Shown: in pieces, positions 9,220 through 18,404 of the stretch
How positions within the stretch are numbered: the stretch's first letter is position 1
Layout of the letters: each line of letters begins with the position of its first letter
Notes under the pieces: model-generated
What the model was told of the DNA's origin: nothing
Databases searched by the model: none
Seen by the model: only the letters and a program-made list of their open reading frames with translations
Position numbers and translations under genes: made by a program
From: Glaciecola sp. HTCC2999
GTDB lineage: Bacteria > Pseudomonadota > Gammaproteobacteria > Enterobacterales > Alteromonadaceae
DNA: 64,000 nucleotides
NCBI RefSeq assembly: GCF_000155775.1
Contig: NZ_DS989812.1
Location: 117,727 to 181,726 of the forward strand
Direction: 5' to 3'

Positions 9220-10318
9220 ATGTTTGAAACTAATCCTATTACGACGAGTTTAGCCGATATCCGTGAGCGTACTTTATCGCTTAGGGGGTACCTTTGACTT
9301 TGATGCTAAACAAGAGCGCCTTGAAGAAGTTAATCGCGAACTAGAAGATTCAGCTGTCTGGAATGAACCGGACCGTGCACAAGCCCTGGGTAAAGAGAAA
9401 GTTGCTTTAGAGCAAGTCGTGGAAACGATTATGATCCTCGATCAAGGTGTTGAGGACGTGGAAGGCTTACTTGAGCTAGCGGTTGAAGCAGAAGATGAAG
9501 ACACGTTTGCTGAAACTCAAGCGGAATTAGCTGAACTTATCAAACATCTTGAGCTACTGGAATTTCGCCGTATGTTTGCCAAACCGAATGACGGTAACGA
9601 CTGTTATTTGGATATTCAATCGGGTTCTGGTGGCACTGAAGCTCAAGACTGGGCGAACATGCTGTTACGTATGTATTTACGTTGGGGTGAAGAAAATGGC
9701 TTTAAGACTGAACTAATTGAAGTCTCTGATGGTGATGTGGCAGGGATAAAGTCAGCCACCATCCGTTTTGGTGGTGAATATGCTTTCGGCTGGTTAAGAA
9801 CCGAAACCGGTGTTCATCGTTTAGTGCGAAAGTCACCGTTTGATTCAGGTAATCGTCGCCATACGTCATTTGCGTCCGCGTTTATTTATCCTGAAATTAA
9901 CGATGATATTGACATTGATATTAATCCATCGGATTTACGGATTGATACTTATCGGGCATCAGGTGCCGGTGGTCAGCACGTTAACCGAACGGACTCTGCG
10001 GTAAGGATCACCCATTTACCTACGAATATCGTGGTGCAGTGTCAAAACGACCGTTCCCAGCATAAAAACAAAGACCAAGCATTCAAACAGCTCAAAGCGA
10101 AGCTGTATGAATATGAGCTACAAAAACAAAACGAAGAAAAACAAGCGATGGAAGATAGTAAATCAGATATCGGTTGGGGCAGTCAGATCCGTTCTTATGT
10201 CTTAGATGATTCACGGATCAAAGACTTACGTACTGGCGTAGAAACCCGTAATACTCAAGCTGTCTTAGACGGCAATTTAAATAAATTTATTGAAGCTAGT
10301 TTAAAATCTGGCTTATAA
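9220..10318 (+). CDS. prfB: Peptide chain release factor 2, with programmed +1 frameshift
   Basis: Class I release factor for UGA and UAA. Translation starts at ATG 9220 ([16 protein letters not shown]). After 25 codons an in-frame TGA (9295-9297) must be bypassed by a +1 shift; the main frame continues from GAC 9296 to 10318, giving 365 aa, the E. coli length. The GGQ catalytic loop ([16 protein letters not shown]) is present, as is a C-terminal recognition domain. An in-frame GTG at 9263 belongs to the downstream frame and is not the true start. lysS follows 27 bp downstream, as in E. coli prfB-lysS. Confidence 0.97.
9283..9298 (+). promoter_or_regulatory. RF2 autoregulatory +1 frameshift site
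   Basis: All known elements are visible: an internal Shine-Dalgarno-like AGGGGG (9283-9288), the slippery CTT (9292-9294), the in-frame TGA (9295-9297), and C as the next base. When RF2 is scarce, slow decoding of UGA favours the shift and restores RF2. This matches the well-described E. coli signal. Confidence 0.97.
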
Positions 10319-10345
10319 CCTTTGAAGTAGGATGTAATCACACTC

Positions 10346-11914
10346 ATGACCGACCAACATGCAGATGACAACAAACTTGTCGCCGAGCGCCGTGCTAAAT
10401 TGGATGCTATTAGAGCACAATGTAAGTCCAATGGTTTTCCAAATAGTTTTCGTCGTGAAGACTATGCTGATGATCTTCAAGCGAAGTTAGGTGAGTTTGA
10501 TAAACCGACTTTAGAAGAGCAAGCTCATACTGCCAGTATTGCGGGGCGTATTATGGCCAAACGTGGGCCGTTTTTACTACTTCAAGACATGAGTGGACAA
10601 ATCCAAGCATACGCGTCAAAAGATACCCAAAAAGACATTAAAGCACGTTTTGGGAGCTTAGATATCGGTGACATTATCGGTGTGAAAGGCGTGGTGCATA
10701 AATCGGGTAAAGGCGATTTATATGTCAATATGGATGAGTATGAATTACTGACCAAATCATTGCGTCCATTACCGGAAAAGTTTCACGGTTTAGCTGACCA
10801 AGAAACTAAATACCGTCAGCGTTATGTCGATTTGATCACTTCACCTGAAACGCGTGCGACGTTTTTATTACGCAGCAAAATCGTGAATGGGATCCGTTCA
10901 TTTTTAGCGGATCGTGATTTCATGGAAGTCGAAACGCCGATGCTCCAAGTTATCCCCGGTGGCGCGACAGCGAAACCATTTGTAACGCATCATAATGCGT
11001 TAGACATCGATATGTATTTACGTATTGCTCCTGAGTTATATCTGAAGCGCTTAGTGGTCGGTGGTTTTGAACGTGTATTTGAAATTAACCGTAATTTCAG
11101 AAATGAGGGCTTATCGACGCGTCACAATCCAGAATTCACAATGATTGAATTCTATCAAGCCTACGCTGATTATAACGACTTGATGGATTTGACTGAAGAC
11201 ATGCTCAAACACCTTGCGCAAAATGTTTTGGGCACGACCATAGTGAAAAACACGGTTAAAAATGCTGACGGGGAAGTTGTTGAAACTAAAGAATATGACT
11301 TTGGTCAACCATTCCAGCGTTTATCTATGGGCGATGCGATTTTAAAATATTGGCCAGAGGCGAATGCCGCTGCGATAAATGATCCGGAAGCACATTTAGA
11401 TGAGCTTAAAGCCATGGCTAAACAATTACATATTAAAGAGCCTGAAGTGGATGGTATTTGGGGCGCAGGCAAGTATCTTTGTGAGATTTTTGAAGCGACT
11501 GCTGAAGAACAATTAGACCAACCGACCTTTATTACCGAATACCCATGGGAAGTATCGCCACTGGCGCGTCGCAATGATGATAATCATTTCATTACAGACC
11601 GTTTCGAATTTTTCGTAGGTGGACGTGAATTAGCCAATGGTTTCTCAGAGTTAAATGATTCAGAAGATCAAGCAGCTCGATTTAAAAAACAGGTTGAAGA
11701 AAAAGATGCGGGTGATGATGAAGCGATGCATTTTGATGAAGATTATATCACTGCACTTGAGTATGGTATGCCGCCAACAGCAGGTGAGGGGATTGGGATT
11801 GACCGTTTGGTGATGTTATTTTCAGATAGCCCAACCATCAAAGACGTTATTTTGTTCCCACACATGAAACCGGTGCCAACTGATACGCCTGATGCGGATC
11901 TTAAAGACGCATAA
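10346..11914 (+). CDS. lysS: Lysyl-tRNA synthetase, class II
   Basis: Class IIb synthetase that charges tRNA-Lys. An N-terminal OB-fold anticodon-binding domain ([23 protein letters not shown]) is followed by the catalytic core: motif 2 [15 protein letters not shown]...[17 protein letters not shown], and motif 3 [26 protein letters not shown]. Length 522 aa, slightly above E. coli LysS, with a longer acidic N-terminus. It forms a unit with prfB and ends at a strong terminator. Confidence 0.98.
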   Translation: MTDQHADDNKLVAERRAKLDAIRAQCKSNGFPNSFRREDYADDLQAKLGEFDKPTLEEQAHTASIAGRIMAKRGPFLLLQDMSGQIQAYASKDTQKDIKARFGSLDIGDIIGVKGVVHKSGKGDLYVNMDEYELLTKSLRPLPEKFHGLADQETKYRQRYVDLITSPETRATFLLRSKIVNGIRSFLADRDFMEVETPMLQVIPGGATAKPFVTHHNALDIDMYLRIAPELYLKRLVVGGFERVFEINRNFRNEGLSTRHNPEFTMIEFYQAYADYNDLMDLTEDMLKHLAQNVLGTTIVKNTVKNADGEVVETKEYDFGQPFQRLSMGDAILKYWPEANAAAINDPEAHLDELKAMAKQLHIKEPEVDGIWGAGKYLCEIFEATAEEQLDQPTFITEYPWEVSPLARRNDDNHFITDRFEFFVGGRELANGFSELNDSEDQAARFKKQVEEKDAGDDEAMHFDEDYITALEYGMPPTAGEGIGIDRLVMLFSDSPTIKDVILFPHMKPVPTDTPDADLKDA

Positions 11915-11937
11915 CTGAATGTAGTATGTCAGCAGAT

Positions 11938-11973
11938 TAAAGCTAGTCAATTGAGAAATTGACTGGCTTTTTT
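11938..11973 (+). terminator. Terminator after lysS, overlapping the 3' end of panE
   Basis: A 14-bp stem with one T-G pair (AAAGCTAGTCAATT with AATTGACTGGCTTT), a GAGA loop and a T run. It lies partly inside the last codons of the convergent panE gene. Confidence 0.85.
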
Positions 11974-12863
11974 AATGCCAGAATATTTTCCAATAAAGCT
12001 TGATTGCGCGATACATCAACGCCAAATTCATGCCCAACATTCACAATATAACCATTGATATGTTCAATTTCTGTTTTTCGACCGTGAGCGATATCTTGGT
12101 GCATGGACGAAAAATTGTTGCGCGTCGCATCGATCACATTAAATACGGTGTCTATCACCTCGGTGACGTTTAAATGGACATCCTTTGCTTGCGCAACACC
12201 GATCACCTCGTTGATGATGACATGAATATCGTCATGTAAATGAGTGGATGATAAGTCACCATTGGGCACATTTAACAATGCCGTGAGTGGATTGATCACG
12301 CAATTAACAGCGAGTTTAGTAAAGAGTGAAGGTAATATATCAGCGTGCCATGTCACACTCGGTAACACCTGATCAATGATCGTTTTATGTAAGCTTGTCT
12401 TATGATCACTCACGATCCCGGCTTGGGTTTCACCCCATGCAGTATGGGTAACAATATTATCTCGTTTAAACCCTGCCAACGTGGTGGTGGCAGCGATGAT
12501 AACATGCTGTGGAAATAGTGTTTGAGCCAGCTCAATACTGCCCATGCCATTATGTAACAATACAATGGTCGCGTCACAGGCTAAGCGCGGCGACAATTCT
12601 GCTAATACCTGAGCCACTTGGTAAGCTTTGACCGGAATAATCACAATACCTGAAAGCGTCTCTTGTTCACTCAATAGTGTCCCTTGAGATAAACCATAGG
12701 TCTGCTCGTCTAGCCATCGTACGTTGACAGGAGGATGCTGCAATGCAGAGGACTTGATATAGTGTTTGACATGAAAGCCTTGTAGCAAAGCATTGACTGA
12801 AAGCAGCGCACCAATACTGCCTTGGCCTATAATATGAATATCGGTGGTAGTGTTTGCGCTCAT
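11943..12863 (-). CDS. panE: 2-dehydropantoate 2-reductase family protein
   Basis: NADPH-dependent ketopantoate reductase family, the step that gives pantoate for coenzyme A. The N-terminal Rossmann loop is IIGQGSIGALLS. A KLAVNCVINPLTALL segment carries the family's conserved Lys/Asn region, with a C-terminal ApbA/PanE domain containing HQDIAHGRKTEIEHINGYIV. I start at ATG 12863, which overlaps the stop of the upstream pseudouridine synthase by ATGA; an in-frame start at 12878 is less likely. Paralogues of this family exist, so the exact substrate is inferred. Confidence 0.85.
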   Translation of the reverse strand: MSANTTTDIHIIGQGSIGALLSVNALLQGFHVKHYIKSSALQHPPVNVRWLDEQTYGLSQGTLLSEQETLSGIVIIPVKAYQVAQVLAELSPRLACDATIVLLHNGMGSIELAQTLFPQHVIIAATTTLAGFKRDNIVTHTAWGETQAGIVSDHKTSLHKTIIDQVLPSVTWHADILPSLFTKLAVNCVINPLTALLNVPNGDLSSTHLHDDIHVIINEVIGVAQAKDVHLNVTEVIDTVFNVIDATRNNFSSMHQDIAHGRKTEIEHINGYIVNVGHEFGVDVSRNQALLENILALKKPVNFSID

Positions 12864-13582
12864 GGTTGTAATGGCCAATTGAATGAGTGCATGATGTCAG
12901 GGGTAATGGCATTAATGATGTGCGGATCGTGGAACCACGAATCGGTATCGTTTTCGTGTGGTTCAATATGATCGACCGGACAATGAATCTGGATCGGCTC
13001 ATCATCATATATAAAGTCCAGAGCAAATGCGTGAAGATACATGCGTTGTGCAGGTTCTGAGCTATATTGAGGGTCGCCTAAGATCCCACTGCCATTGCTT
13101 TTTAAGGCCACTCGGACCTGGTGGGTTTTACCACTGAAAGGTTTCACCCAAAATAAATATAACCCATTTCCCAGACCTTGCCGAAAAAAATAGGAGATAG
13201 CAGGACGCTCAACCGACTTAGTCAGGACCCATTGCCCCTTTCGTTTGTTGACCATGTCACCCTTTACCCAACCTGCTTTGCGTTTTCCTTTTGCATGACT
13301 TAATGCCACATAATATTTTTGAATACGTTGTTGACTGAATAATTCGCGAAAGCGTTCTGCCGCCACGGCATGTTTAGCAATGATCAAACATCCAGAAGTA
13401 TGATCATCTAATCGATGGACTAAATGTAAATGCGCGTATTGTGCTTCAGGATATGCCATGTTAGCCAAGGCTGCTTTAAACAACGGCAAAACGGCAGGTA
13501 AACCATTGGATGCCTCATGCATCGTGACGCCTTGAGGTTTGGCAATGATGAAAAAATCCGAATGGTCATAGAGCACTTGCAT
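12860..13582 (-). CDS. RluA-family pseudouridine synthase
   Basis: Short RluA-type synthase (240 aa) without an S4 domain. The catalytic motif is HRLDDHTSG, with the Asp of HRLD as nucleophile, followed by KYYVALSHAKG and KTHQVRVALKSNG. The target RNA cannot be fixed from the sequence; it resembles the stand-alone group of about 230 aa rather than RluA, RluC or RluD. It overlaps panE by 4 nt, so the two genes are translationally coupled. No strong Shine-Dalgarno precedes its ATG. Confidence 0.85.
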   Translation of the reverse strand: MQVLYDHSDFFIIAKPQGVTMHEASNGLPAVLPLFKAALANMAYPEAQYAHLHLVHRLDDHTSGCLIIAKHAVAAERFRELFSQQRIQKYYVALSHAKGKRKAGWVKGDMVNKRKGQWVLTKSVERPAISYFFRQGLGNGLYLFWVKPFSGKTHQVRVALKSNGSGILGDPQYSSEPAQRMYLHAFALDFIYDDEPIQIHCPVDHIEPHENDTDSWFHDPHIINAITPDIMHSFNWPLQP

Positions 13583-13596
13583 CGGCGGGGAGCTCG

Positions 13597-13929
13597 TTAC
13601 TCGTTGATATATTGTTCGATAGCACTGATAGTATCATTTAAGCTTTCGCTAAAGGACGTCATTTGTGCGGGCTCAACATTACCTGATTTGCATGCTTGCT
13701 CTAAGATGTTACTTTCTTCATGAAGCGCTTTCATACCTAAATTACCAGTAATACCTTTAACAGTATGTACTAGCATCGTGGCTTCCGAATAGTTTTGTGC
13801 TGCAACTAGTCCGCTTACGGTGTTGTATGTATCGCGGTAATCGTCGATAAATTTGTTAAGAAGGCGGCACAATAAATCATGGTTACCGTTGAGTTGTGAA
13901 ATAGCGAAATCAGTGTCAAAAATAGTCAT
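13597..13929 (-). CDS. Stand-alone histidine phosphotransfer (Hpt) protein
   Basis: 110-aa four-helix Hpt protein. The phospho-accepting motif is HTVKGITGNLG with H55, and there is no kinase or receiver domain attached. It relays phosphate between a hybrid kinase receiver and a response regulator. It ends 14 bp before the RluA-type gene, so the two may share a transcript. The only hybrid kinase in this window (2149-4779) lacks an Hpt domain, which makes it one possible partner, but cognate pairing is not shown by the sequence. Confidence 0.85.
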   Translation of the reverse strand: MTIFDTDFAISQLNGNHDLLCRLLNKFIDDYRDTYNTVSGLVAAQNYSEATMLVHTVKGITGNLGMKALHEESNILEQACKSGNVEPAQMTSFSESLNDTISAIEQYINE

Positions 13930-14068
13930 AGCAGATGATAAAAGAATAGAGATGGCTCTTATAGTAGCGAAATTATCCTCAATTTCCAGAATTCTTTTAA
14001 TTTATACTATATTAATACTGTTTTATTGCTTATGATCGAATATATAAATACACCGCGTCATTGACTAA

Positions 14069-15658
14069 ATGGATTCTATTTTGATATCAGATACGGCATC
14101 TTTTGCGCAACGAGTACTTTTTTTATCCGAACACCAAAATCTCGATGCATTACGTGGCATTCAACATGGTATTGAGCGAGAAGGATTACGCGTTGCTGCA
14201 GATGGCAGCTTATCCCAATTGCCTCATCCATCGGCATTAGGTTCCGCGCTTACCCATGAATGTATTACGACAGACTTTTCTGAAAGTTTGTTGGAATTTA
14301 TCACGCCACCAAATATCTCAGTGGCAACAACGTTATCCCAGTTATCTGATATACATTCGCACGTATATTTGCAGATTGACCAAGAACAAATTTGGCCGTT
14401 ATCCATGCCGTGTTTCGTGGGTGATGAAGATGACATTGTACTGGCTCATTATGGCACTTCGAATGTGGGTAAAATGAAACACGTGTATCGTGTGGGCCTC
14501 AAAAATCGTTATGGCAGTATGATGCAAGCGATATCCGGTGTGCATTTTAACTTTTCATTACCCTCATCATTCTGGGATATTTGGGGAGAAATGCATGGCC
14601 AAGTGGCTGATCAAGATGTCATTTCTGATAGCTATTTTGCTTTGATCCGAAATTATCGTCGTATGTGTTGGATCATTCCTTATTTGTACGGCGCATCACC
14701 TGCTATTTGTCGCTCTTTTTTACAAGACCGAGTCACGACGTATGATTTCAAGACGCTAGGTAAGGGGACGTCATATCTACCTTATGCCACATCACTGCGC
14801 ATGTCTGATTTAGGCTATACCAATTCAGCGCAATCTTCGCTGAATATTTGTTATAACAGTTTACCTAGTTATGTGGCGTCAGTTCGCCAAGCGATTCAAA
14901 CGCCTTCAGCCCAATATGCCAATATACCCGCCGGTGAAAATGGGAATTATCAGCAATTGAACGCCAATGTCCTGCAAATTGAAAATGAGTTGTATTCGCC
15001 TATTAGGCCAAAACAAATTGCCCGTTCAGGGGAAAAGCCTACGGACGCGTTATCATCAAGAGGCGTTGAGTATATTGAAGTGCGTGCATTGGACTTAGAT
15101 CCATATTCTATGATCGGGGTGAATGCCACCCAAGTGTACTTTTTAGATGTGTTTTTGTTGTATTGCTTATATAAGCCGAGTGCGCCACTTTCTACTGCAG
15201 AATACAAACAAACTGAAGACAACCTTACCGCGGTAGTACTGCGTGGACGTGATCCTGAATTGACGTTGGCCACAGCTGAAAAACCAATGAAGTTAACGGA
15301 TTTAGCTAATGACATGTTTATGGAAATGACGCAGATTGCCCATGTCTTAGATAAAGCGAATGGATGTCACGAATATTCCAACGCCTTGGCTCACGAACTC
15401 AAAAAAGTAAAGGATCCGAATTTAACGCCATCAGGAATGATGTTAAATACGATGATTACAGAGAATGAAGATAATTCACATTTTGGCAAACGCTTAGCTG
15501 AGCAACACAAACAACAGTTACTCGCGCGCGACTATGTGCATTACACTCAAGCTGAATTTGATGATATGTGTCTGCGCTCGATATCACAACAACATGCGAT
15601 AGAGCAGGAAGATACGGTTGATTTTGCGACATATCTAAACACGTATTTTAATTACTAA
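14069..15658 (+). CDS. gshA: Glutamate-cysteine ligase
   Basis: First enzyme of glutathione synthesis, proteobacterial GshA type, 529 aa (E. coli 518). Family signatures include IQHGIEREGLRV near the N-terminus, ECITTDFSESLLEFITPP, HVYRVGLKNRYGSMMQAISGVHFNFSLP and the C-terminal SRGVEYIEVRALDLDPYSMIG. The glutathione theme fits gloB at the right edge and grxD in this window. It is transcribed alone, away from the Hpt gene. Confidence 0.97.
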   Translation: MDSILISDTASFAQRVLFLSEHQNLDALRGIQHGIEREGLRVAADGSLSQLPHPSALGSALTHECITTDFSESLLEFITPPNISVATTLSQLSDIHSHVYLQIDQEQIWPLSMPCFVGDEDDIVLAHYGTSNVGKMKHVYRVGLKNRYGSMMQAISGVHFNFSLPSSFWDIWGEMHGQVADQDVISDSYFALIRNYRRMCWIIPYLYGASPAICRSFLQDRVTTYDFKTLGKGTSYLPYATSLRMSDLGYTNSAQSSLNICYNSLPSYVASVRQAIQTPSAQYANIPAGENGNYQQLNANVLQIENELYSPIRPKQIARSGEKPTDALSSRGVEYIEVRALDLDPYSMIGVNATQVYFLDVFLLYCLYKPSAPLSTAEYKQTEDNLTAVVLRGRDPELTLATAEKPMKLTDLANDMFMEMTQIAHVLDKANGCHEYSNALAHELKKVKDPNLTPSGMMLNTMITENEDNSHFGKRLAEQHKQQLLARDYVHYTQAEFDDMCLRSISQQHAIEQEDTVDFATYLNTYFNY

Positions 15659-15682
15659 AGCGCATATCGTGAAACACTAGAC

Positions 15683-15709
15683 AAAAAAAAGCCTGATTCA
15701 AGATCAGGC
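15683..15709 (-). terminator. Intrinsic terminator oriented for the minus strand
   Basis: Stem GCCTGAT (15691-15697) with ATCAGGC (15703-15709) and a 5-nt loop. On the + strand it is preceded by eight A (15683-15690) and has no T run after it. Read on the minus strand it is a standard hairpin followed by eight T. It could still act weakly for gshA. Confidence 0.65.
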
Positions 15710-15755
15710 CATAATACTCTAGGGAAACACACTACATATAAATAGAGCATGCAAA

Positions 15756-16397
15756 ATGATGAAAGTTCAAAATAAATTATCAAAAATATCGATGTTTTTT
15801 AGTCTATTTGCTCTGGCCTTTATTCTAGGGGGGTGTAGCGTTTCTCCGCCCAAACAACCTGATGATTTATGTGCGATATTTTTTGAAAAAGATGATTGGT
15901 ATGATGCCGCAGTTGATATGAATGAAGAATATGGCGTGCCTATTCATGTGCCTATGGCGATGATGTACCAAGAGAGTTCGTTCAAAGCTCAAGCGCAACC
16001 ACCCAAAGATTATATCTTGTTTGGCCTTATTCCTTGGGGGCGAGTATCAAGTGCTTATGGTTATTCTCAAGCCAAAACCATGACCTGGGAAGATTATATC
16101 AACGCCACGGGTAATAGCGGTGCTGATCGAGATGACTTTGCTGATGCGATTGATTTTATGGGGTGGTTTATTACCCAATCCCATCGTATCAACGGTGTTT
16201 CTAAATGGGACGCCTATGCGCAATACCTTAATTATCATGAAGGGTGGGGCGGATATAAGCGTCAAACATATAATAAAAAACGCTGGTTAGTGGGCGTGGC
16301 TAATAAGGTGAAGGCCCGGTCTTTAAAATATGCTGGACAGCTCAAGCAGTGTGAAGATGAACTTAACCGTGGTTGGTTCATGAAGTTATTTTTCTAA
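15756..16397 (+). CDS. Lipoprotein with SLT-type lytic transglycosylase fold
   Basis: A 213-aa predicted lipoprotein: signal peptide with lipobox LGGC, then a lytic-transglycosylase-like domain with the catalytic-type Glu in YQESSF, a glycine-rich SSAYGYSQA segment and the YLNYHEGWGGY motif of SLT enzymes. It would cut or bind peptidoglycan at the outer membrane. The short length and single domain set it apart from MltC or MltD. Two in-frame ATG codons (15756, 15759) are possible. Its specific substrate is unknown. Confidence 0.8.
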   Translation: MMKVQNKLSKISMFFSLFALAFILGGCSVSPPKQPDDLCAIFFEKDDWYDAAVDMNEEYGVPIHVPMAMMYQESSFKAQAQPPKDYILFGLIPWGRVSSAYGYSQAKTMTWEDYINATGNSGADRDDFADAIDFMGWFITQSHRINGVSKWDAYAQYLNYHEGWGGYKRQTYNKKRWLVGVANKVKARSLKYAGQLKQCEDELNRGWFMKLFF

Positions 16398-16420
16398 TAC
16401 TAGCACCATCTGATAGTTCC

Positions 16421-16513
16421 TTGACCTATATCAAATAACTCTCTGAACCTGGTTAGGTGGCAAGGGATTATTTGATGTAGATCAATATTCTTAAAAGTGA
16501 CATTTCCTATACT
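16421..16513 (+). promoter_or_regulatory. Tandem FNR-type sites and promoter of the 41-residue membrane protein
   Basis: Two FNR-type half-site pairs: TTGAC-N4-ATCAA at 16421-16434 and the perfect TTGAT-N4-ATCAA at 16472-16485. Their centres are 51 bp apart. A -10 candidate TATACT lies at 16508-16513. If transcription starts near 16520, the sites are centred near -41.5 and -92.5, the classical class II and class I activator positions. This implies anaerobic induction by an FNR/EtrA-type regulator. Confidence 0.72.
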
Positions 16514-16549
16514 CAAAGTATGAATTTAACTAACCCGTATAGGTGATTT

Positions 16550-16675
16550 ATGTTGCAATTACTCTTAACTGACCCCGTCGCATGGGGTTCTATTCTCGGT
16601 ATCGTTATCATGGTCATAATGTGTTCATATTATGCGTACATGTTTATCCATAACAGTGCTGATGAGCATAAATAA
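16550..16675 (+). CDS. 41-residue membrane protein, DUF3149-like
   Basis: Small ORF starting MLQLLLTDPVAWGS, with one hydrophobic helix (about residues 13-33) and a short polar, acidic tail (NSADEHK). AGGTGA at 16541-16546 is a good ribosome site 3-4 nt before the ATG. Length, the N-terminal L-x-D-P-V pattern and the single helix resemble DUF3149 proteins, whose function is unknown. Two FNR-type sites precede it. I infer a role in the membrane under low oxygen; no specific partner is visible. Confidence 0.75.
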   Translation: MLQLLLTDPVAWGSILGIVIMVIMCSYYAYMFIHNSADEHK

Positions 16676-16708
16676 TTGTTCGTATAAGGTATGTAAATAG
16701 GGGTTCAC

Positions 16709-17362
16709 TTACTCAAATTGGTTGAGATCTGGCACATTGATTAACGCCAGAATAGTGGCTTTCCCTCCCCATTGCTTTGGTGCATGGCAAAAGGCAATGA
16801 TATGGGGATATTGGATCAAGTAATTGGGGATGGCTTGTTTTAAGATACCAGCCCCGTGTCCATGCATGATGGATACGCATGCACAATTATCTTTATACGC
16901 TTTACTAAGTAGTGCGGCAAGCTCAGCTTTTGCATTGGCCTTTGTCATCCCATGGCAATCTAATTCCCAATCAGGGATGAAATCACCGCGTTTAAGACGC
17001 TTTAACAGTCGAGCATGGGACTTGTCACCCTGATGCCAAGCAACCGCATCGGTATCACCAAAATAACCTTCAAATCCGTCGCTGAAGGTAAACTCTGCCT
17101 GTTGTTGTTTGACTAATGTCGCCGCTTGACGTTTTTCATGAGTGGCGCTTAGCTTTGAGTTCAGTGATGTTGGCGTGATTGTATCTTGATGCAAGGGAGT
17201 CACGTCTTGGTATAAGTCTTTGAAATTCGGTTCAGGTAACTCCGGTTCTACTTGGGTGGTGTTACTTGTGGGTGACGCAAAACTCGCATTGGTCGGCTGA
17301 CCAGGCTGACGTTGTTCACGTAAAAATGCTTTGATCTCACCTTTGGTTAAATTTGTTTTCAT
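16709..17362 (-). CDS. smrB: Smr-domain endonuclease SmrB
   Basis: Ribosome-rescue endonuclease family; in E. coli SmrB cleaves mRNA at collided ribosomes. A disordered N-terminal region is followed by the Smr domain: LDCHGMTKANAKAEL (the D-x-H motif is kept, with Cys in place of the common Leu), MHGHGAGILKQ, and a C-terminal APKQWGGKATILALI. I start at ATG 17362, which has AGG 6 nt upstream; the upstream TTG is unlikely. Divergent from prmB, as in E. coli (yfcN/yfcB). No terminator is seen directly after it. Confidence 0.92.
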   Translation of the reverse strand: MKTNLTKGEIKAFLREQRQPGQPTNASFASPTSNTTQVEPELPEPNFKDLYQDVTPLHQDTITPTSLNSKLSATHEKRQAATLVKQQQAEFTFSDGFEGYFGDTDAVAWHQGDKSHARLLKRLKRGDFIPDWELDCHGMTKANAKAELAALLSKAYKDNCACVSIMHGHGAGILKQAIPNYLIQYPHIIAFCHAPKQWGGKATILALINVPDLNQFE

Positions 17363-17459
17363 CAAAAACCTAATATCAGAGTAAATTCCGCATGCCGATT
17401 TCGCACTTTTGAGGTATTATAAACACTATATTAGCCGCAACAAGTACATTCCATTATCT

Positions 17460-18395
17460 ATGAGTACTCCATACAGTTTTGTCTCAGACGATTACGCGCA
17501 ATTACATACCGTATTAGATTGGGTGCGTTATTGTACCTCTGAACTTAATCAAGCCGATGTTTATTTTGGTCATGGTACCGATAATGCGTGGGATGAGGCC
17601 ATGGCGATTGTGCTGTTTAGCTGTGCTTTGGCACCTGATATGGCTCAGCACACGGATAACCTTATCCTTCAAGCACGTCTAGTTCAGCGCGAGAAAGAGC
17701 AAGTGGTCAACCTACTGACTGAGCGCATTAATACCCTTGAACCATTACCCTATTTAACTCACCAAGCCTGGTTTGCGGGTTTCCCGTTTTATGTGGACCA
17801 TCGTGTGTTAATCCCGCGTTCTCCGTTTGCTGAACTCATTCATGATGAATTTACACCCTGGTTATCTCAACCACCTCAGTTGATTATGGATTTATGCACT
17901 GGTGGCGGATGTATCGCGATTGCGTTAGCGCATCAGTTTCCTCATGCACAAGTCGATGCGTTGGATATCTCTGAAGATGCACTCGAGGTGGCGAGTCTCA
18001 ATATTGATGAACATGGTTTGACGGAACGAGTTTATCCGGTGCAATCAGATGTGTTTTCTGGCGTCATGGGACAAACTTATGATTTGATCGTGTCTAATCC
18101 GCCTTATGTGGATGCAGAAGACATGTCGGATTTACCACAAGAATTTTTACATGAACCGTCGTTAGCGTTAGCTGCCGGTCATGATGGGTTGGATATTGTC
18201 CAAACTATTTTAGAACAAGCGCCACAACACTTATCACCTGAAGGTTGGTTATTTGTCGAAGTGGGTAATTCATCTGTACACATGGAACAACGTTTTCCAG
18301 GCTTGAATGTGCAGTGGATTGAATTTGAATTAGGTGGTCAAGGTGTCTTTGCTGTTGCTCGGCAAACACTAGTTGATTACTGGCAACAACAGTAA
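17460..18395 (+). CDS. prmB: Ribosomal protein L3 N5-glutamine methyltransferase
   Basis: SAM-dependent methyltransferase that modifies a glutamine of ribosomal protein L3. It shows the SAM loop MDLCTGGGCIAIALA and the catalytic NPPY motif (VSNPPYVDAEDM) shared with the release-factor methyltransferase PrmC. ATG 17460 gives 311 aa, matching E. coli PrmB (310); a longer TTG start at 17409 adds residues not expected for the family. aroC follows after 9 bp, as in E. coli. Confidence 0.93.
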   Translation: MSTPYSFVSDDYAQLHTVLDWVRYCTSELNQADVYFGHGTDNAWDEAMAIVLFSCALAPDMAQHTDNLILQARLVQREKEQVVNLLTERINTLEPLPYLTHQAWFAGFPFYVDHRVLIPRSPFAELIHDEFTPWLSQPPQLIMDLCTGGGCIAIALAHQFPHAQVDALDISEDALEVASLNIDEHGLTERVYPVQSDVFSGVMGQTYDLIVSNPPYVDAEDMSDLPQEFLHEPSLALAAGHDGLDIVQTILEQAPQHLSPEGWLFVEVGNSSVHMEQRFPGLNVQWIEFELGGQGVFAVARQTLVDYWQQQ

Positions 18396-18404
18396 GGAAT
18401 TATC

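Noticed and set aside
9263-9297. Internal GTG start for RF2 avoiding the frameshift
   Set aside because: It has no ribosome site, and the upstream 25-codon ORF with the slippery stop matches the known RF2 recoding signal exactly.
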